Source: JAPORY01 sp965215385 (GTDB taxonomy: Bacteria; Pseudomonadota; Alphaproteobacteria; Rhodobacterales; Rhodobacteraceae). Taken from it: a stretch of DNA of 64,000 nucleotides. The position numbers and the translations under genes are program-made. This document shows, piece after piece, positions 35,353-44,723 of this stretch. The stretch's first letter is position 1. Each line of letters opens with the position of its first letter. The notes under the pieces were generated by a model. That model was not told where the DNA came from. It made no database searches and saw only the letters and a list, made by a program, of their open reading frames with translations. The DNA is taken from contig OZ244059.1 of assembly GCA_965215385.1 (NCBI GenBank), forward strand, positions 1,302,001 to 1,366,000, written 5' to 3'.

Positions 35353-36827
35353 AAGACCTACTAACAACAGCAGAGTACGAAGCAATTGCCGCTACGCTCG
35401 ATTTTCCCCAAGTACCGTTTGTGGATGGTAAGTTTCGCAGTGGAAACGGGGCACGTTTTGAAACAATTAATCCAGCAAATGGGGAGGTTATCACCGAGAT
35501 CGTATGTGCCAGCCAGCAGGATATTGATTTAGCTGTGCAGAAAGCACGTGAAGCGTTTAATCAGGGTACGTGGTCTCGATTAGCACCATCTGAACGAAAG
35601 GTAATTCTTCTTGACTTCTGCAAACTGATTAAGCGGTTTCGGCGTGAACTCGCAGTGATGGAGAGCTTAGATAGCGGAAAACCTATTCGTGACTGTGATT
35701 TGCTTGATGTTCCCGAAACAATTGCGACAATTAGGTGGCACGCAGAACTTATCGACAAACTCTATGATGATGTGGCCCCTACAAGCGACGATGAAATGGC
35801 AATCATTCGCCGTGAACCGATTGGCGTGGTAGCGGCAGTATTGCCGTGGAATTTCCCGTTGCTCATGATGGCTTGGAAAATAGGGCCAGCTTTAGCGTCT
35901 GGCAATTCAGTCATCATAAAGCCAGCTGAACAAACCAGCTTGACAGCTCTTTATCTCGCCGAGATCGCACGAGAAGCTGGTATTCCGCCAGGCGTTCTAC
36001 AGGTTTTGCCAGGCGATGGAGTGGCTGTTGGTGAACCTTTGGGACGTCATATGGATGTCGATATGGTCAGTTTTACTGGCTCGACCGATACTGGTCGGAT
36101 GTTTTTGCGATATGCTGCCGACTCAAACTTAAAAAAAATTGTTCTTGAATGCGGCGGTAAAAACCCTGCAGTCGTTCTTGATGACGCGGACAACTTAGAT
36201 CATGTCGCGGAGCAGATTGTTTTTGGAGCTTTTTGGAACATGGGTGAAAACTGTTCAGCGTCATCACGTCTGATTGTCCATAAAGACATTAAGACACCGC
36301 TCCTAGAACGAATTTACTCGCGTCTGCGCGATTGGAAGACAGGATATCCGCTTGACCCCGAACATCAACTCGGTGCTTTAGTCGATACGAATCATGTAGA
36401 TAAAGTTTCTTCATATCTTCGAGGTTCGGATGTACCTGAAGGACCTTACGTCACCCCTAAAATATATGAAGTTAAACCGGATGAAGCACTTGCACGGGAG
36501 GAGGTCTTTGGACCTATTTTATCGGTAATCGAAGTGACATCTACAAACGAAGCCATTCATCTGGCTAATGATACGAAATATGGTTTGACGGCAAGTGTAT
36601 TTTCCTCAAACATTAACCAAGCAATGCGAACCGCGTTTGAAATCAAAGCGGGTACGGTAACGGTAAATTGTTACGGAGAGGGTGACTTGTCTACGCCATT
36701 TGGTGGGTTCAAACAGTCTGGTTTTGGCGGCAGGGATAATGGTGTTCATGCACATGATCAATACACGGAACTAAAAACGATCTGGTTCGATCTAAAAGAT
36801 CCAAAAGATGGCGATAATATCGCTTAA
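35349..36827 (+). CDS. NAD(P)-dependent aldehyde dehydrogenase (PuuC/betaine-aldehyde type)
   Basis: The 492-residue ALDH has the catalytic Cys in NMGENCSASSRL and the general-base Glu in LECGGKNPAV, with the coenzyme motif FTGSTDTG and PWNFPLLM. The terminal YTELKTIWFDL is typical of the gamma-glutamyl-aminobutyraldehyde and betaine aldehyde branch. It overlaps the DapA-like gene (ATGA), so both are made together. The likely task is oxidation of a semialdehyde made by the operon partners. If the hydroxyproline reading holds, that would be 2-oxoglutarate semialdehyde, although this enzyme resembles PuuC more. Confidence 0.9.
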   Translation: MKDLLTTAEYEAIAATLDFPQVPFVDGKFRSGNGARFETINPANGEVITEIVCASQQDIDLAVQKAREAFNQGTWSRLAPSERKVILLDFCKLIKRFRRELAVMESLDSGKPIRDCDLLDVPETIATIRWHAELIDKLYDDVAPTSDDEMAIIRREPIGVVAAVLPWNFPLLMMAWKIGPALASGNSVIIKPAEQTSLTALYLAEIAREAGIPPGVLQVLPGDGVAVGEPLGRHMDVDMVSFTGSTDTGRMFLRYAADSNLKKIVLECGGKNPAVVLDDADNLDHVAEQIVFGAFWNMGENCSASSRLIVHKDIKTPLLERIYSRLRDWKTGYPLDPEHQLGALVDTNHVDKVSSYLRGSDVPEGPYVTPKIYEVKPDEALAREEVFGPILSVIEVTSTNEAIHLANDTKYGLTASVFSSNINQAMRTAFEIKAGTVTVNCYGEGDLSTPFGGFKQSGFGGRDNGVHAHDQYTELKTIWFDLKDPKDGDNIA

Positions 36828-37024
36828 TTCGGTGGCAAAAAGTTACGAAATAGTCCGAAAACAGCTATTCTGTGCTTTCAACTTTGCAAGTCTATAAGAG
36901 CTTTTAGTTTCAAAAGTTGAAACGGACGGTGGAAAAGTGGAAGAAGCTCTCAAAGTGGGATTAAAAGCGGCCAGTTTTGGCTGTCCGTTCTGGTGTTGCT
37001 CCTTCTATATGCCGGGATGTCTTC

Positions 37025-38362
37025 ATGATCAGAGTTAACCGTCTTCCGGTTGACCCTGGGCCGTCGGGATGGAATCAGTTATTACCCGACCAAAATCCTG
37101 CACAAAAGTTAGAGGGTGCACTTAATGCAGATTGGCTGATTGTTGGTGCTGGTTTTGCCGGGTTAGCAGCCGCACGGCGACTTTCGCAGCTGAGTCCAGA
37201 GTCACATATTGTCGTTCTTGAAGCACGTCGTGTAGGTGAAGGGCCGGCGGGTCGAAATTCCGGTTTCATGGTTGATTTACCACATAATCTGACTTCAGAT
37301 GATTACTCTTCAGAGTTTGAAACCGATAAAGCCATTATTGCTGATAATCGTTTGGCGATCGACTTTGCCTGTCAAGTGGCGGAAGACGCCAATATGACAA
37401 GTGAAGCATTTTCACGAAGTGGGAAAATCAATGCCGCAGCGTCTGAAAGGGGGGATAGACACAATAAAACCTACGCCGATCACCTTGCATTACTGGGCGA
37501 GGAATGTGAGCATCTAGATCAGTCGCAAATGCAATCAATTACCGGTACCAATTATTACAGCAGTGGATTGTTCACACCGGGGACGGCCATTATTCAGCCA
37601 GCTATGTTTGTACGAGAAGCCGCAAATTTATTGCGGGAAAATCATGTCGTCGTGCATGAATTCAGCCCCGTCTTGTCACTGGACAGACGAGGGTCATTTT
37701 GGTTTGCGAAAACTCCGTTAGGACAAGTATCGGCGCAGAAGGTGATTTTGGCGGTGAATGGTCATTTGAACAGCTTCGGTTTCTTTCGCCGTCGATTATG
37801 TCACATCTTCACCTATGCTTCCATGACCCGTGCGTTGTCATCTGATGAGGTCACCCGCTTGGGTGGTAAAGCTGTTTGGGCAGTCACTCCGGCTGATCCG
37901 CTGGGCACATCGGTGCGACGAATCTCGGGTTTAGGCGGCGACCGTATTGTTATTCGGAACCGGGTTACTTTCGATCCTTCTATGGAAGTTTCATCCGCAC
38001 GCCTTCAGTCAATTGGTCGACATCATAATAGAGCATTCAACGCGAGATTTCCAATGTTGGGCGAAGTAGCAATGGAATTTCGTTGGGGTGGGCGGCTTTG
38101 CTTGAGTCTCAATGATGTTCAAGTCATAAATCAAATTGACGATGGGTTGTATTCGGCTTGTGTTCAGAATGGGTTAGGAACAGTACGTGGCACTCTTGCG
38201 GGAGTTCTTGCGGCGGAACTTGCGATTGGCATCGAAAGCGAAGCCCTCAAACGGGCATTGGAGATGGTTCAACCTCGCCGTCTCCCGCCTTGGCCGATTG
38301 CTAGGTTAGGTGCAATGTTGCGAATCGAGTGGGGGCAGCGACGTGCTGGTATGGACTTGTGA
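37025..38362 (+). CDS. FAD-dependent amine/amino-acid oxidoreductase (DAO fold)
   Basis: The flavoprotein has 445 residues from the ATG at 37025; the open frame extends back to 36977. The dinucleotide motif WLIVGAGFAGLAAARRL is near residue 40, followed by EARRVGEGPAGRNSGFMVD, typical of the OrdL/PuuB group of D-amino-acid and polyamine oxidases. The C-terminal flavin segment reads LYSACVQNGLGTVRGT. It lies 197 bases after the aldehyde dehydrogenase. It probably oxidises an amine or imino acid to feed the operon, for example a D-hydroxyproline or a glutamylated polyamine. Confidence 0.85.
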   Translation: MIRVNRLPVDPGPSGWNQLLPDQNPAQKLEGALNADWLIVGAGFAGLAAARRLSQLSPESHIVVLEARRVGEGPAGRNSGFMVDLPHNLTSDDYSSEFETDKAIIADNRLAIDFACQVAEDANMTSEAFSRSGKINAAASERGDRHNKTYADHLALLGEECEHLDQSQMQSITGTNYYSSGLFTPGTAIIQPAMFVREAANLLRENHVVVHEFSPVLSLDRRGSFWFAKTPLGQVSAQKVILAVNGHLNSFGFFRRRLCHIFTYASMTRALSSDEVTRLGGKAVWAVTPADPLGTSVRRISGLGGDRIVIRNRVTFDPSMEVSSARLQSIGRHHNRAFNARFPMLGEVAMEFRWGGRLCLSLNDVQVINQIDDGLYSACVQNGLGTVRGTLAGVLAAELAIGIESEALKRALEMVQPRRLPPWPIARLGAMLRIEWGQRRAGMDL

Positions 38363-38493
38363 AAAAAAGAAATTCACCACTTGCTTTATCAGTACAAAAT
38401 ACTTGCATCCTGCACTATGATTTTTCCGCAGCTACTCTGGTATGCTAGATTTGTATAGCGGCGATTCCATCATTGAATTTACATACGCCTTGC

Positions 38494-38629
38494 GAGAGTT
38501 TCTGGGTTCCTGGTAGCGGCTGCCGTTTCGCCGCTCAAGGCGAAAGTTGGCGGTTAGCCTTTCCTTTCCGCAGGACTTTCACCCGCTGCCCAATTACCAG
38601 TTAGGCTGGTGCACCCAGAATTTCTCTCA
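38494..38629. ncRNA. Candidate structured RNA, family not recognised
   Basis: About 135 bases fold as nested inverted repeats. GAGAG...TCTGGGT (38494-38507) pairs with ACCCAGA...TCTCTC at the 3' end. Inside, CTGGTA (38510-38515) pairs with TACCAG (38595-38600), and GCGG with CCGC. A perfect 7-bp hairpin TTTCGCC-GCTCAA-GGCGAAA occupies 38526-38545. On the plus strand a G-U pair is tolerated in the second stem. The strand is uncertain. It ends 130 bases before moxR and could be a leader or an independent RNA. It matches no riboswitch, SRP, 6S or tmRNA pattern that I know. Confidence 0.45.
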
Positions 38630-38760
38630 CCACAATGTTTGGTTAATATAACCAGCTATATATAGAGGAATAGCGTTGGCACGGGGATCGGAGTGACCAG
38701 CAATCCCTGATCGACGCAGTTTCCTGAATCTCCTCGCAAGACAGAAGGGTACAAAAAAGT

Positions 38761-39600
38761 ATGAAGTTTGAGGGAACCAAAGATTACATTGTAACCGAAG
38801 ATTTGATGATCGCTGTTAATGCGGCGGTGACGCTGGAACGCCCCTTGCTAGTCAAAGGCGAGCCCGGCACTGGCAAAACGGAGCTAGCGCGCCAAGTTGC
38901 TCTCGCCTTAAAGTTAAGCTTGATTGAGTGGAGCATAAAGTCGACAACGCGAGCACAGCAAGGTCTCTACGAATACGACGCGGTTTCGCGCCTGCGAGAC
39001 AGTCAACTTGGTGATGAGAAGGTCAAGAACATCAAGAACTATATCAAAAGGGGTAAATTGTGGACGGCGTTCGCAAGTAAAGAAAAGACCGTGTTGCTGA
39101 TAGATGAAATCGACAAAGCCGACATTGAGTTCCCGAACGACCTCTTACAAGAACTTGATCGGATGGAGTTTTTTGTCTACGAAACGGGCGAAACCATTCA
39201 GGCCATAAACCGTCCCATCGTCATCATCACTTCAAATAACGAAAAGGAACTGCCTGACGCCTTTCTACGGCGGTGTTTTTTTCACTATATCCGCTTCCCG
39301 GATATCGCGACCATGCGCAAAATCGTCGAGGTGCATCATCCCGGCATTAAAGATGCACTGCTTACGGCGGCACTCGCTCAGTTTGCTGAAATTCGAGAAA
39401 TCAACGAACTCAAGAAAAAACCTTCCACGTCAGAGTTACTGGATTGGCTAAAGCTCCTTTTAGTTGAGGATCTCTCGCCTGAAGATTTGCGAAGTGATCA
39501 TCACAATGCTCTGCCCAGACTGCATGGTGCATTGATAAAAAACGAGCAAGATATGCACCTGTTTGAGCGGCTCGCCTTCCTGACACGGGCGCAAAGGTGA
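38761..39600 (+). CDS. MoxR-family AAA+ ATPase
   Basis: The 279-residue protein has Walker A GEPGTGKTE (at about 37-45), Walker B VLLIDEIDKAD, sensor 1 IITSNN and the arginine-finger region DAFLRRCFF. MoxR ATPases work with von Willebrand factor A proteins to insert metals or remodel complexes, as CoxD/CoxE do. The family normally has the VWA gene directly after it. Here only a short start of such a gene (overlapping TGATG at 39598-39602) remains before the convergent aldehyde dehydrogenase. The ATPase is thus an orphan in this locus. Confidence 0.88.
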   Translation: MKFEGTKDYIVTEDLMIAVNAAVTLERPLLVKGEPGTGKTELARQVALALKLSLIEWSIKSTTRAQQGLYEYDAVSRLRDSQLGDEKVKNIKNYIKRGKLWTAFASKEKTVLLIDEIDKADIEFPNDLLQELDRMEFFVYETGETIQAINRPIVIITSNNEKELPDAFLRRCFFHYIRFPDIATMRKIVEVHHPGIKDALLTAALAQFAEIREINELKKKPSTSELLDWLKLLLVEDLSPEDLRSDHHNALPRLHGALIKNEQDMHLFERLAFLTRAQR

Positions 39601-39638
39601 TGCAGCTGTTTGACGAATTATCCGCTCGCAGTTGGTGG
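39600..39638 (+). pseudogene. Remnant start of a VWA/CoxE-like gene after moxR
   Basis: The ATG at 39600 overlaps the moxR stop (TGATG) and reads MQLFDELSARSWW, which resembles the start of CoxE-like VWA proteins (usually F-x-DELRAAG). The frame then enters the end of the convergent aldehyde dehydrogenase gene. The rest of the gene is missing, which marks a rearrangement junction at about 39635. Confidence 0.4.
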
Positions 39639-39639
39639 A

Positions 39640-41079
39640 TTACGCGGCTGTCCAGCCAGAAACCGCCTTGATCTCAAGAAAGTCTTCGATACCCCAACGC
39701 CCGCCCTCGCGAGCATTACCCGACTGTTTCATACCACCAAACGGTGATCCCGCACCGCGTGACTTCCCGTTCATTTCAACCATACCAGACCGCAGTTTCC
39801 GCGCCAAACGATTAGCTCTCGTGGCATCTCTCGTCTGCACATAATTGGTCAGACCGTAATCCGTATCGTTCGCAATTCGGACTGCCTCTGCTTCGTCCTC
39901 AAATTTCATTATCGACAACACGGGGCCGAAGATTTCTTCGCGAGCAATTGTCATATCGTTTGTCACGTCGGCAAATACAGTTGGCCTTACAAAATACCCC
40001 GCATCAAAACCATCTGGTCTCCCCAACCCGCCGGCTACCAGTGTCGCTCCCTCGTCTATTCCCGTTTGAATGAGGGCTTGGATTTTTTTCCATTGTGTTT
40101 CGTTCACGACGGGACCGATATGGTGACCTTCATCGCTTGCTAAATCGACCGCGACCTCTTCTGCGACCTTCCCTGCAAGTGATACCACGTCGCCATAGAG
40201 TTTGGCCTCCACCAGCATTCGAGAAGGCGCATTACAGCTCTGACCCGAGTTGTTCATCATATGAAGAACGCCCCGCTCGACGGCAAACTCGTCAGCGTCA
40301 TTGAATATCAAATTGGCACCTTTGCCGCCCAATTCGAGATGCACTCGCTTGAGCCCCGCGGCTGCGTTTCGCGAAATTTCCTTGCCCGCCCGAGTTGATC
40401 CGGTAAAGCTCACGATATCAATGTCTTTATGCTTTGACAATTGGGTACCGACACCGGCACCATCGCCGTTTACAAGATTAAACACCCCGGGCGGAAATCC
40501 CGCCTCATCAACGCATTCGGCGAACAGCAAAGCGTTGAGCGGACTTTGCTCAGATGGCTTCAGTATCATAGTGCAACCCGCAACAGCAGCGGCACCAAAC
40601 TTGAGGCTAATTTGATTGAGCGGCCAATTCCAGGGGGTAATTAAGGCTGCCACCCCGACGGCTTCATAGATGATACGATCGTTTGGCGCGTGGCTGCCAA
40701 GACTCCGCTCAAACTCGAAATTTTGCGCCGCCCGCAGGAAATTCTTCAAGTGCCACGCGCCGGCAGGCACCTGCTCGGTACGAGCCATGTCAATCGGTGC
40801 TCCCATCTCATTCGACGTTGCCTGCGCAATTTCTTCGGCCCGACGGTTATAGATATCGATAAGCTCTTTGATGAGCGACAAGCGTGAGTCGAGCGACGAA
40901 TTCATCCAGTTTGGCAAGGCCGCCTTTGCCGCTGCGACCGCTGCATTTGTGTCCGCCATTCCGCCGAGTGAAATTACCGCAAGATCCTCCTCCGTTGAGG
41001 GGTTGATCACCACAAAGTCGCACGATTGATGTGGCGCAACCCATTGTCCATTGATATAAAATTCCCGCCGCTCAAGCAT
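39640..41079 (-). CDS. NAD-dependent aldehyde dehydrogenase
   Basis: The 479-residue ALDH has the catalytic Cys in NSGQSCNAPSRM, the base Glu in LELGGKGANLI, PWNWPLNQ and FTGSTRAG. It belongs to the broad aldehyde dehydrogenase (NAD+) group common next to catabolic operons, and its substrate is unknown. It is only distantly like the ALDH at 35349. It ends about 40 bases from the moxR stop, at a likely recombination junction. A 950-base gap separates it from the ABC transporter genes. Confidence 0.9.
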   Translation of the reverse strand: MLERREFYINGQWVAPHQSCDFVVINPSTEEDLAVISLGGMADTNAAVAAAKAALPNWMNSSLDSRLSLIKELIDIYNRRAEEIAQATSNEMGAPIDMARTEQVPAGAWHLKNFLRAAQNFEFERSLGSHAPNDRIIYEAVGVAALITPWNWPLNQISLKFGAAAVAGCTMILKPSEQSPLNALLFAECVDEAGFPPGVFNLVNGDGAGVGTQLSKHKDIDIVSFTGSTRAGKEISRNAAAGLKRVHLELGGKGANLIFNDADEFAVERGVLHMMNNSGQSCNAPSRMLVEAKLYGDVVSLAGKVAEEVAVDLASDEGHHIGPVVNETQWKKIQALIQTGIDEGATLVAGGLGRPDGFDAGYFVRPTVFADVTNDMTIAREEIFGPVLSIMKFEDEAEAVRIANDTDYGLTNYVQTRDATRANRLARKLRSGMVEMNGKSRGAGSPFGGMKQSGNAREGGRWGIEDFLEIKAVSGWTAA

Positions 41080-42028
41080 CCTTTTTCTCCTTATGTGGCC
41101 TCAGCAACCGGTGCTGACAAATTTTAGTTGACACGCAAGAACTCCTCTCTGAGAAGCCGATATCCCCTAGCTTTTCGACAATAATTATTGATTTGTTGTT
41201 TTTCGCTAATGCATATGCCCGATCTTTCCAAGCCACAATCGCCGCGGTACTTTCGTCGCCTGGATTCAAAGTTGCAATAGTCTCCTGCCTTAATAGCGTT
41301 TCCAATCTCGCGTTGAACAAAAGGCCCATTGGGCATTATCTGGTCTCAGCGTAAGGTAAACTTGGCATACTGTGCCTAAACGTTTTGCTAGAGACATTTT
41401 TGTAGGTGCCTAGCATTGATAGTTGAGCACAGTTAGCAGCTACGATTACGGTGTATCCGCCGGCAATTATTTGTTGCAACATTTCGTGCGCAGCGATCGA
41501 CTATGCCACTGCTTTGGACGGCAAATCGGTAAGTTGATGTTCGGTTGCAGGAGGGTCAGACATTGGTTCACTTCCGCTGATGAGAGAACTGTTGACTGAT
41601 TGTTGTTTAGGGAAAGATCGCAACAACGAACACGATACACCACCCACAGTGGGGCCGCCAATCGTTTGTTCACCGAACTTTGCTAAGCAGCAATAGAAAC
41701 TTTAGTGGAAGGGGATGCATCGCTTGATTGGGAGTCTCCTTGTCGCGTGAGCCACCGAGTCGAACAAGGCGGAGTATGCAAATCAAGATCAGGCAAAATG
41801 GCCTGAATCCGTGCGAATGACAAAACTGCCGACTAGGCCGGGGTACCGAACAATACGTTCGACCGTCAAACGAGAGGTATACGCGAGTACCATCACCGAA
41901 GATCAATCACCAAAGGGGTCAGCAACCGGCCGTGAGAATTTTCAGACCATCAGAAAGTATAACCGTTTTATTCGCCGCAATGATAGCGGGCGAGGTCAAC
42001 AAACTTGCCCAATCAATTCGTCGGACCG
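41080..42028. other. Non-coding or decayed stretch
   Basis: No open frame here has a convincing start, ribosome site or family. The frame at 41072-41329 (minus) contains protein-like text (KDRAYALAKNNKSIIIVEKL) but runs into the ALDH start. I see neither repeats nor a clear terminator. Confidence 0.35.
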
Positions 42029-43030
42029 TCAAAGTGGCCCGTTATCGATTTCCACTGCATCCTGTATGGGACTGACCAATCGCTCGTGATATCGGCAAGC
42101 CGATTGATGCTCGGGTCCGACCGTCCGCAGAGGCGGAAATTCCGTTGCACAATCGGGTTGACGAATCGGGCAGCGTCCAACCAAGGGACATTCGTCTCGC
42201 ACACCAATTGCTGAGGGAATTTCACCTTCTAAACCATACGAGAGCGGGGGTCTCTCAGGATCAGGATATAACACCGAGGAAAGCAGTGCCATCGAATAAG
42301 GGTGTTTCTGCTTAGTTAGTAACGTTTGAGACGGCCCGCTTTCAACGAGGCTCCCGAGGTACATGACCGCGATACGATCACTGATCTTCGCTATCGAATT
42401 CATATCGTGCGAAATGAACAAGTAGCTCGCTCCCGTTTTCCTTTGAAGTTCGCTCAGCAAAGTAAGGAGGTTAGACCTTGCTCGAGGATCCAATGCAGAA
42501 GTCGGCTCATCTAGCACAACGCACCGGGGCTCGCAAATGAACGCTCGAGCAATGCCGACGCGCTGTTGCTCGCTAGCGGTAATGTCGGCTGGAAAGTATC
42601 GGCCGACGCTTTGGTCAAGCCCTACCTGTTCGATCATACTAGTTACGAGGGCTTCTTGCTCATCACGCGTCAATCGAGAATGTAACCGCAGTGGTTCGGC
42701 GATGATTTCGCGTATACGCATATAAGCATTGAGCGATGAACACGGATCTTGAAAAACGATTTGGATCCGCGGACGGAACGGTAACATCTGTTTTGGGCTA
42801 AGTGCGGTCAAGTCGGATCCGTCAAACCAAATGCGACCGCCATCGGGCTGCTGCAGCTTCAAAATGCAGCGACCAACCGTGCTCTTGCCCGACCCACTTT
42901 CACCGACTAAGCCAAGCGTTTCACCGTGATGAAGTGCGAAAGAAACATGACGCACGGCGTGAAGTTTTCTGCCGTCGCGTAGCACGAATGCCTTTCTCAA
43001 ACCTTCGACTTGCAAGAGCGGTTCGGACAT
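42029..43030 (-). CDS. Peptide/opine ABC transporter ATPase, DppF-like, degenerate signature motif
   Basis: This 333-residue Opp/Dpp-type ATPase has Walker A GESGSGKST (43-51), Q-loop Gln94 (VFQDP), Walker B VVLDEP (D174, E175) and the H-loop His208 (ISHD). The C-terminal oligopeptide extension has its cysteine cluster (DECPLVGRCP, QPDCA, SACRYH), a known iron-sulfur site in the family. The ABC signature, normally LSGGQ, reads TASEQ at 151-155. It would therefore contribute a defective signature to one of the two ATP sites. It follows the solute-binding protein gene. Its partner ATPase is probably the DppC-DppD fusion at 55029, whose defects are complementary. Confidence 0.88.
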   Translation of the reverse strand: MSEPLLQVEGLRKAFVLRDGRKLHAVRHVSFALHHGETLGLVGESGSGKSTVGRCILKLQQPDGGRIWFDGSDLTALSPKQMLPFRPRIQIVFQDPCSSLNAYMRIREIIAEPLRLHSRLTRDEQEALVTSMIEQVGLDQSVGRYFPADITASEQQRVGIARAFICEPRCVVLDEPTSALDPRARSNLLTLLSELQRKTGASYLFISHDMNSIAKISDRIAVMYLGSLVESGPSQTLLTKQKHPYSMALLSSVLYPDPERPPLSYGLEGEIPSAIGVRDECPLVGRCPIRQPDCATEFPPLRTVGPEHQSACRYHERLVSPIQDAVEIDNGPL

Positions 43031-43058
43031 TGCGACGCTTCGTGATCACCTGGATAGT

Positions 43059-43078
43059 CTGGCGGCTACAGCCGCCAG
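43059..43078 (-). other. Intercistronic hairpin between binding-protein and ATPase genes
   Basis: CTGGCGGCT (43059-43067) and AGCCGCCAG (43070-43078) form a perfect 9-bp GC-rich stem with a 2-base loop. It lies between the solute-binding protein stop (43101) and the dppF-like start (43030). Such hairpins often protect the upstream mRNA, so that the binding protein is made in excess over the ATPase. No U-run follows, so it is not a clear terminator. Confidence 0.6.
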
Positions 43079-43100
43079 CCTCCCCCCCGTGAATACAAAT

Positions 43101-44723
43101 TTATTTGGAGCTCATTAACGCGACTTTGTAGTATTGCGTCGTAAACCAGCGGAAGCCAGTGATCGCCCGTGAAACCCCAATCCGGAAGTAGGGCTCGACT
43201 ACCCAGCCAAATGCCGCATCCTCTCTGATATGACTCTGCAGATCTTTGTGAAACTCGATTCGTTCCTCGGCGTCGGCAATAGCACTGCCCTCGACGAGTT
43301 TTGCGTCGACAAAGTCATCCTGATAGTTTGAATAGTTCACCAACGCCAGATCGCCTGAGGAATAAACCAAGCTCATCACATAGTTTGAGTCCGGCTGTAT
43401 TGGGCTGTCAATCCAAAGAGCGAGCTGCGCGTTACGACTTTGGACTAGATCGGCATGGGCAGCGACTGGCAACTTCTTCAGATCAAGAGTGATGCCGATT
43501 TCGCCCAGAGAATTTTGCATGAGAACTGCCATATTCTCCATCTCTGGAACCCCAGCACTAAATGCGAGTTCGAGTTCAAATCCATCGCCTTTTCCAGCAT
43601 CTTCCAATAGGCGTCGGGCTTTTTTGAGGTCAAAAGCATAGGCGTCGGACTCGACATATCCTGGGGTAACAGAGGAAATCACGCCGTTCCACTCGCGAGC
43701 CATGCCGTGATAGACGTTCTCCACGATCTCAGTGCGTGGAATGGCGTAGTTGATTGCTCGGCGAACACGCGGGTCGGTCATCTCTTCGTGTTTGTTATTG
43801 GCGATCAACCACATCTGGCTGTTCCCCCGAACCGCGACGCCGGCAGCAGTATCGTTATCCGCCAGAGCGTTGATCTCATCTGGTGACAGGCCCTCAGCAA
43901 TATCAACTTCTCCCCGTTGTAACAGAGCTAGTCGTCCAGCCGATTCTGGCACCACAACGTAGGTGATGCGCTCGATCTCTGGCTCACCCTTATAGAAATT
44001 CGGGTTTGCCTCCATTATCACTCGTTTGCCGGGCGACCATTCAGTAACGTAGTATGCACCAAAGCCGCCGCCATTTGTTGCCAACCAGTTCGCTGAGTGA
44101 GGATCGTCTTCTGTCGCGTGCTTAGTAACCTCTTTAGAATCAAGCCAAGCGTTGTAAAAGTTGGTTAATCCTGAACAGGCCAGCGGCATCGCCACATTGT
44201 TCGTCAACTCGACAGTATAGTCATCGATTTTTGTTTTTGTCGCGGAGTCGATGTTGAACAGATGGCTGACTAGCGCATAAATGATTGGCAGTTCCTTTTC
44301 ACGGTCGTATCGCCATATCACGTCATCGGCAGTGAATTCGTTACCCCAAGCAGACATAATTCCCGGTTGGATACGGTATATTATGCGCTTACCACCCTCA
44401 AACTCTTCGCACGACTTAAATAGAGCTGGGGTGGTATTTTGCGTCGTATAACCTATTGGATACTGATAACCTTCAAGGTTGGTTGGGTCGAAGGCTTTAC
44501 CGCTTTCAAAAGGATAATCTCCCATCTCCCATTCCATGCCACTTTCAAAAAGCTGGGCGGCCATTGTCCAGGTTTGGGGGCTAACGTGGCGATCAAGGTC
44601 AACGCCAGATGGAAGCCCCGGGATCGCAATGATCAAATTGTCTTTTGCCAAGCCAAGATTCGGACTCGCGATCAAAAGTGCTGCGAGTGCCAGTTTCATA
44701 CCTCTTCCTATCAAAGTGTTCAT
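43101..44723 (-). CDS. ABC transporter solute-binding protein, peptide/opine/nickel family 5
   Basis: This periplasmic binding protein of 540 residues has a signal peptide (MNTLIGRGMKLALAALLIA, cut near ALGLA-K). Family-5 features include the N-terminal IAIPGLPSGVDLDRH, AWGNEFTADDVIWRY, MEANPNFYKGEPEIERI and the NYAIPRTEI region. The ligand is unknown. A strong GGAGG ribosome site precedes the start. It heads the pair with the DppF-like ATPase. The permeases of the same transporter are probably at 55029-57793. The catabolic genes between them suggest that it imports their substrate. Confidence 0.9.
   Translation of the reverse strand: MNTLIGRGMKLALAALLIASPNLGLAKDNLIIAIPGLPSGVDLDRHVSPQTWTMAAQLFESGMEWEMGDYPFESGKAFDPTNLEGYQYPIGYTTQNTTPALFKSCEEFEGGKRIIYRIQPGIMSAWGNEFTADDVIWRYDREKELPIIYALVSHLFNIDSATKTKIDDYTVELTNNVAMPLACSGLTNFYNAWLDSKEVTKHATEDDPHSANWLATNGGGFGAYYVTEWSPGKRVIMEANPNFYKGEPEIERITYVVVPESAGRLALLQRGEVDIAEGLSPDEINALADNDTAAGVAVRGNSQMWLIANNKHEEMTDPRVRRAINYAIPRTEIVENVYHGMAREWNGVISSVTPGYVESDAYAFDLKKARRLLEDAGKGDGFELELAFSAGVPEMENMAVLMQNSLGEIGITLDLKKLPVAAHADLVQSRNAQLALWIDSPIQPDSNYVMSLVYSSGDLALVNYSNYQDDFVDAKLVEGSAIADAEERIEFHKDLQSHIREDAAFGWVVEPYFRIGVSRAITGFRWFTTQYYKVALMSSK

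Noticed and set aside
38494..38629. Cobalamin or FMN riboswitch, SRP or 6S RNA for the structured element
   Set aside because: None of the conserved core boxes of these families is present on either strand.
41072..41329. 85-codon open frame upstream of the second aldehyde dehydrogenase
   Set aside because: It runs into the ALDH start in another frame and has no ribosome site. The protein-like text is short.
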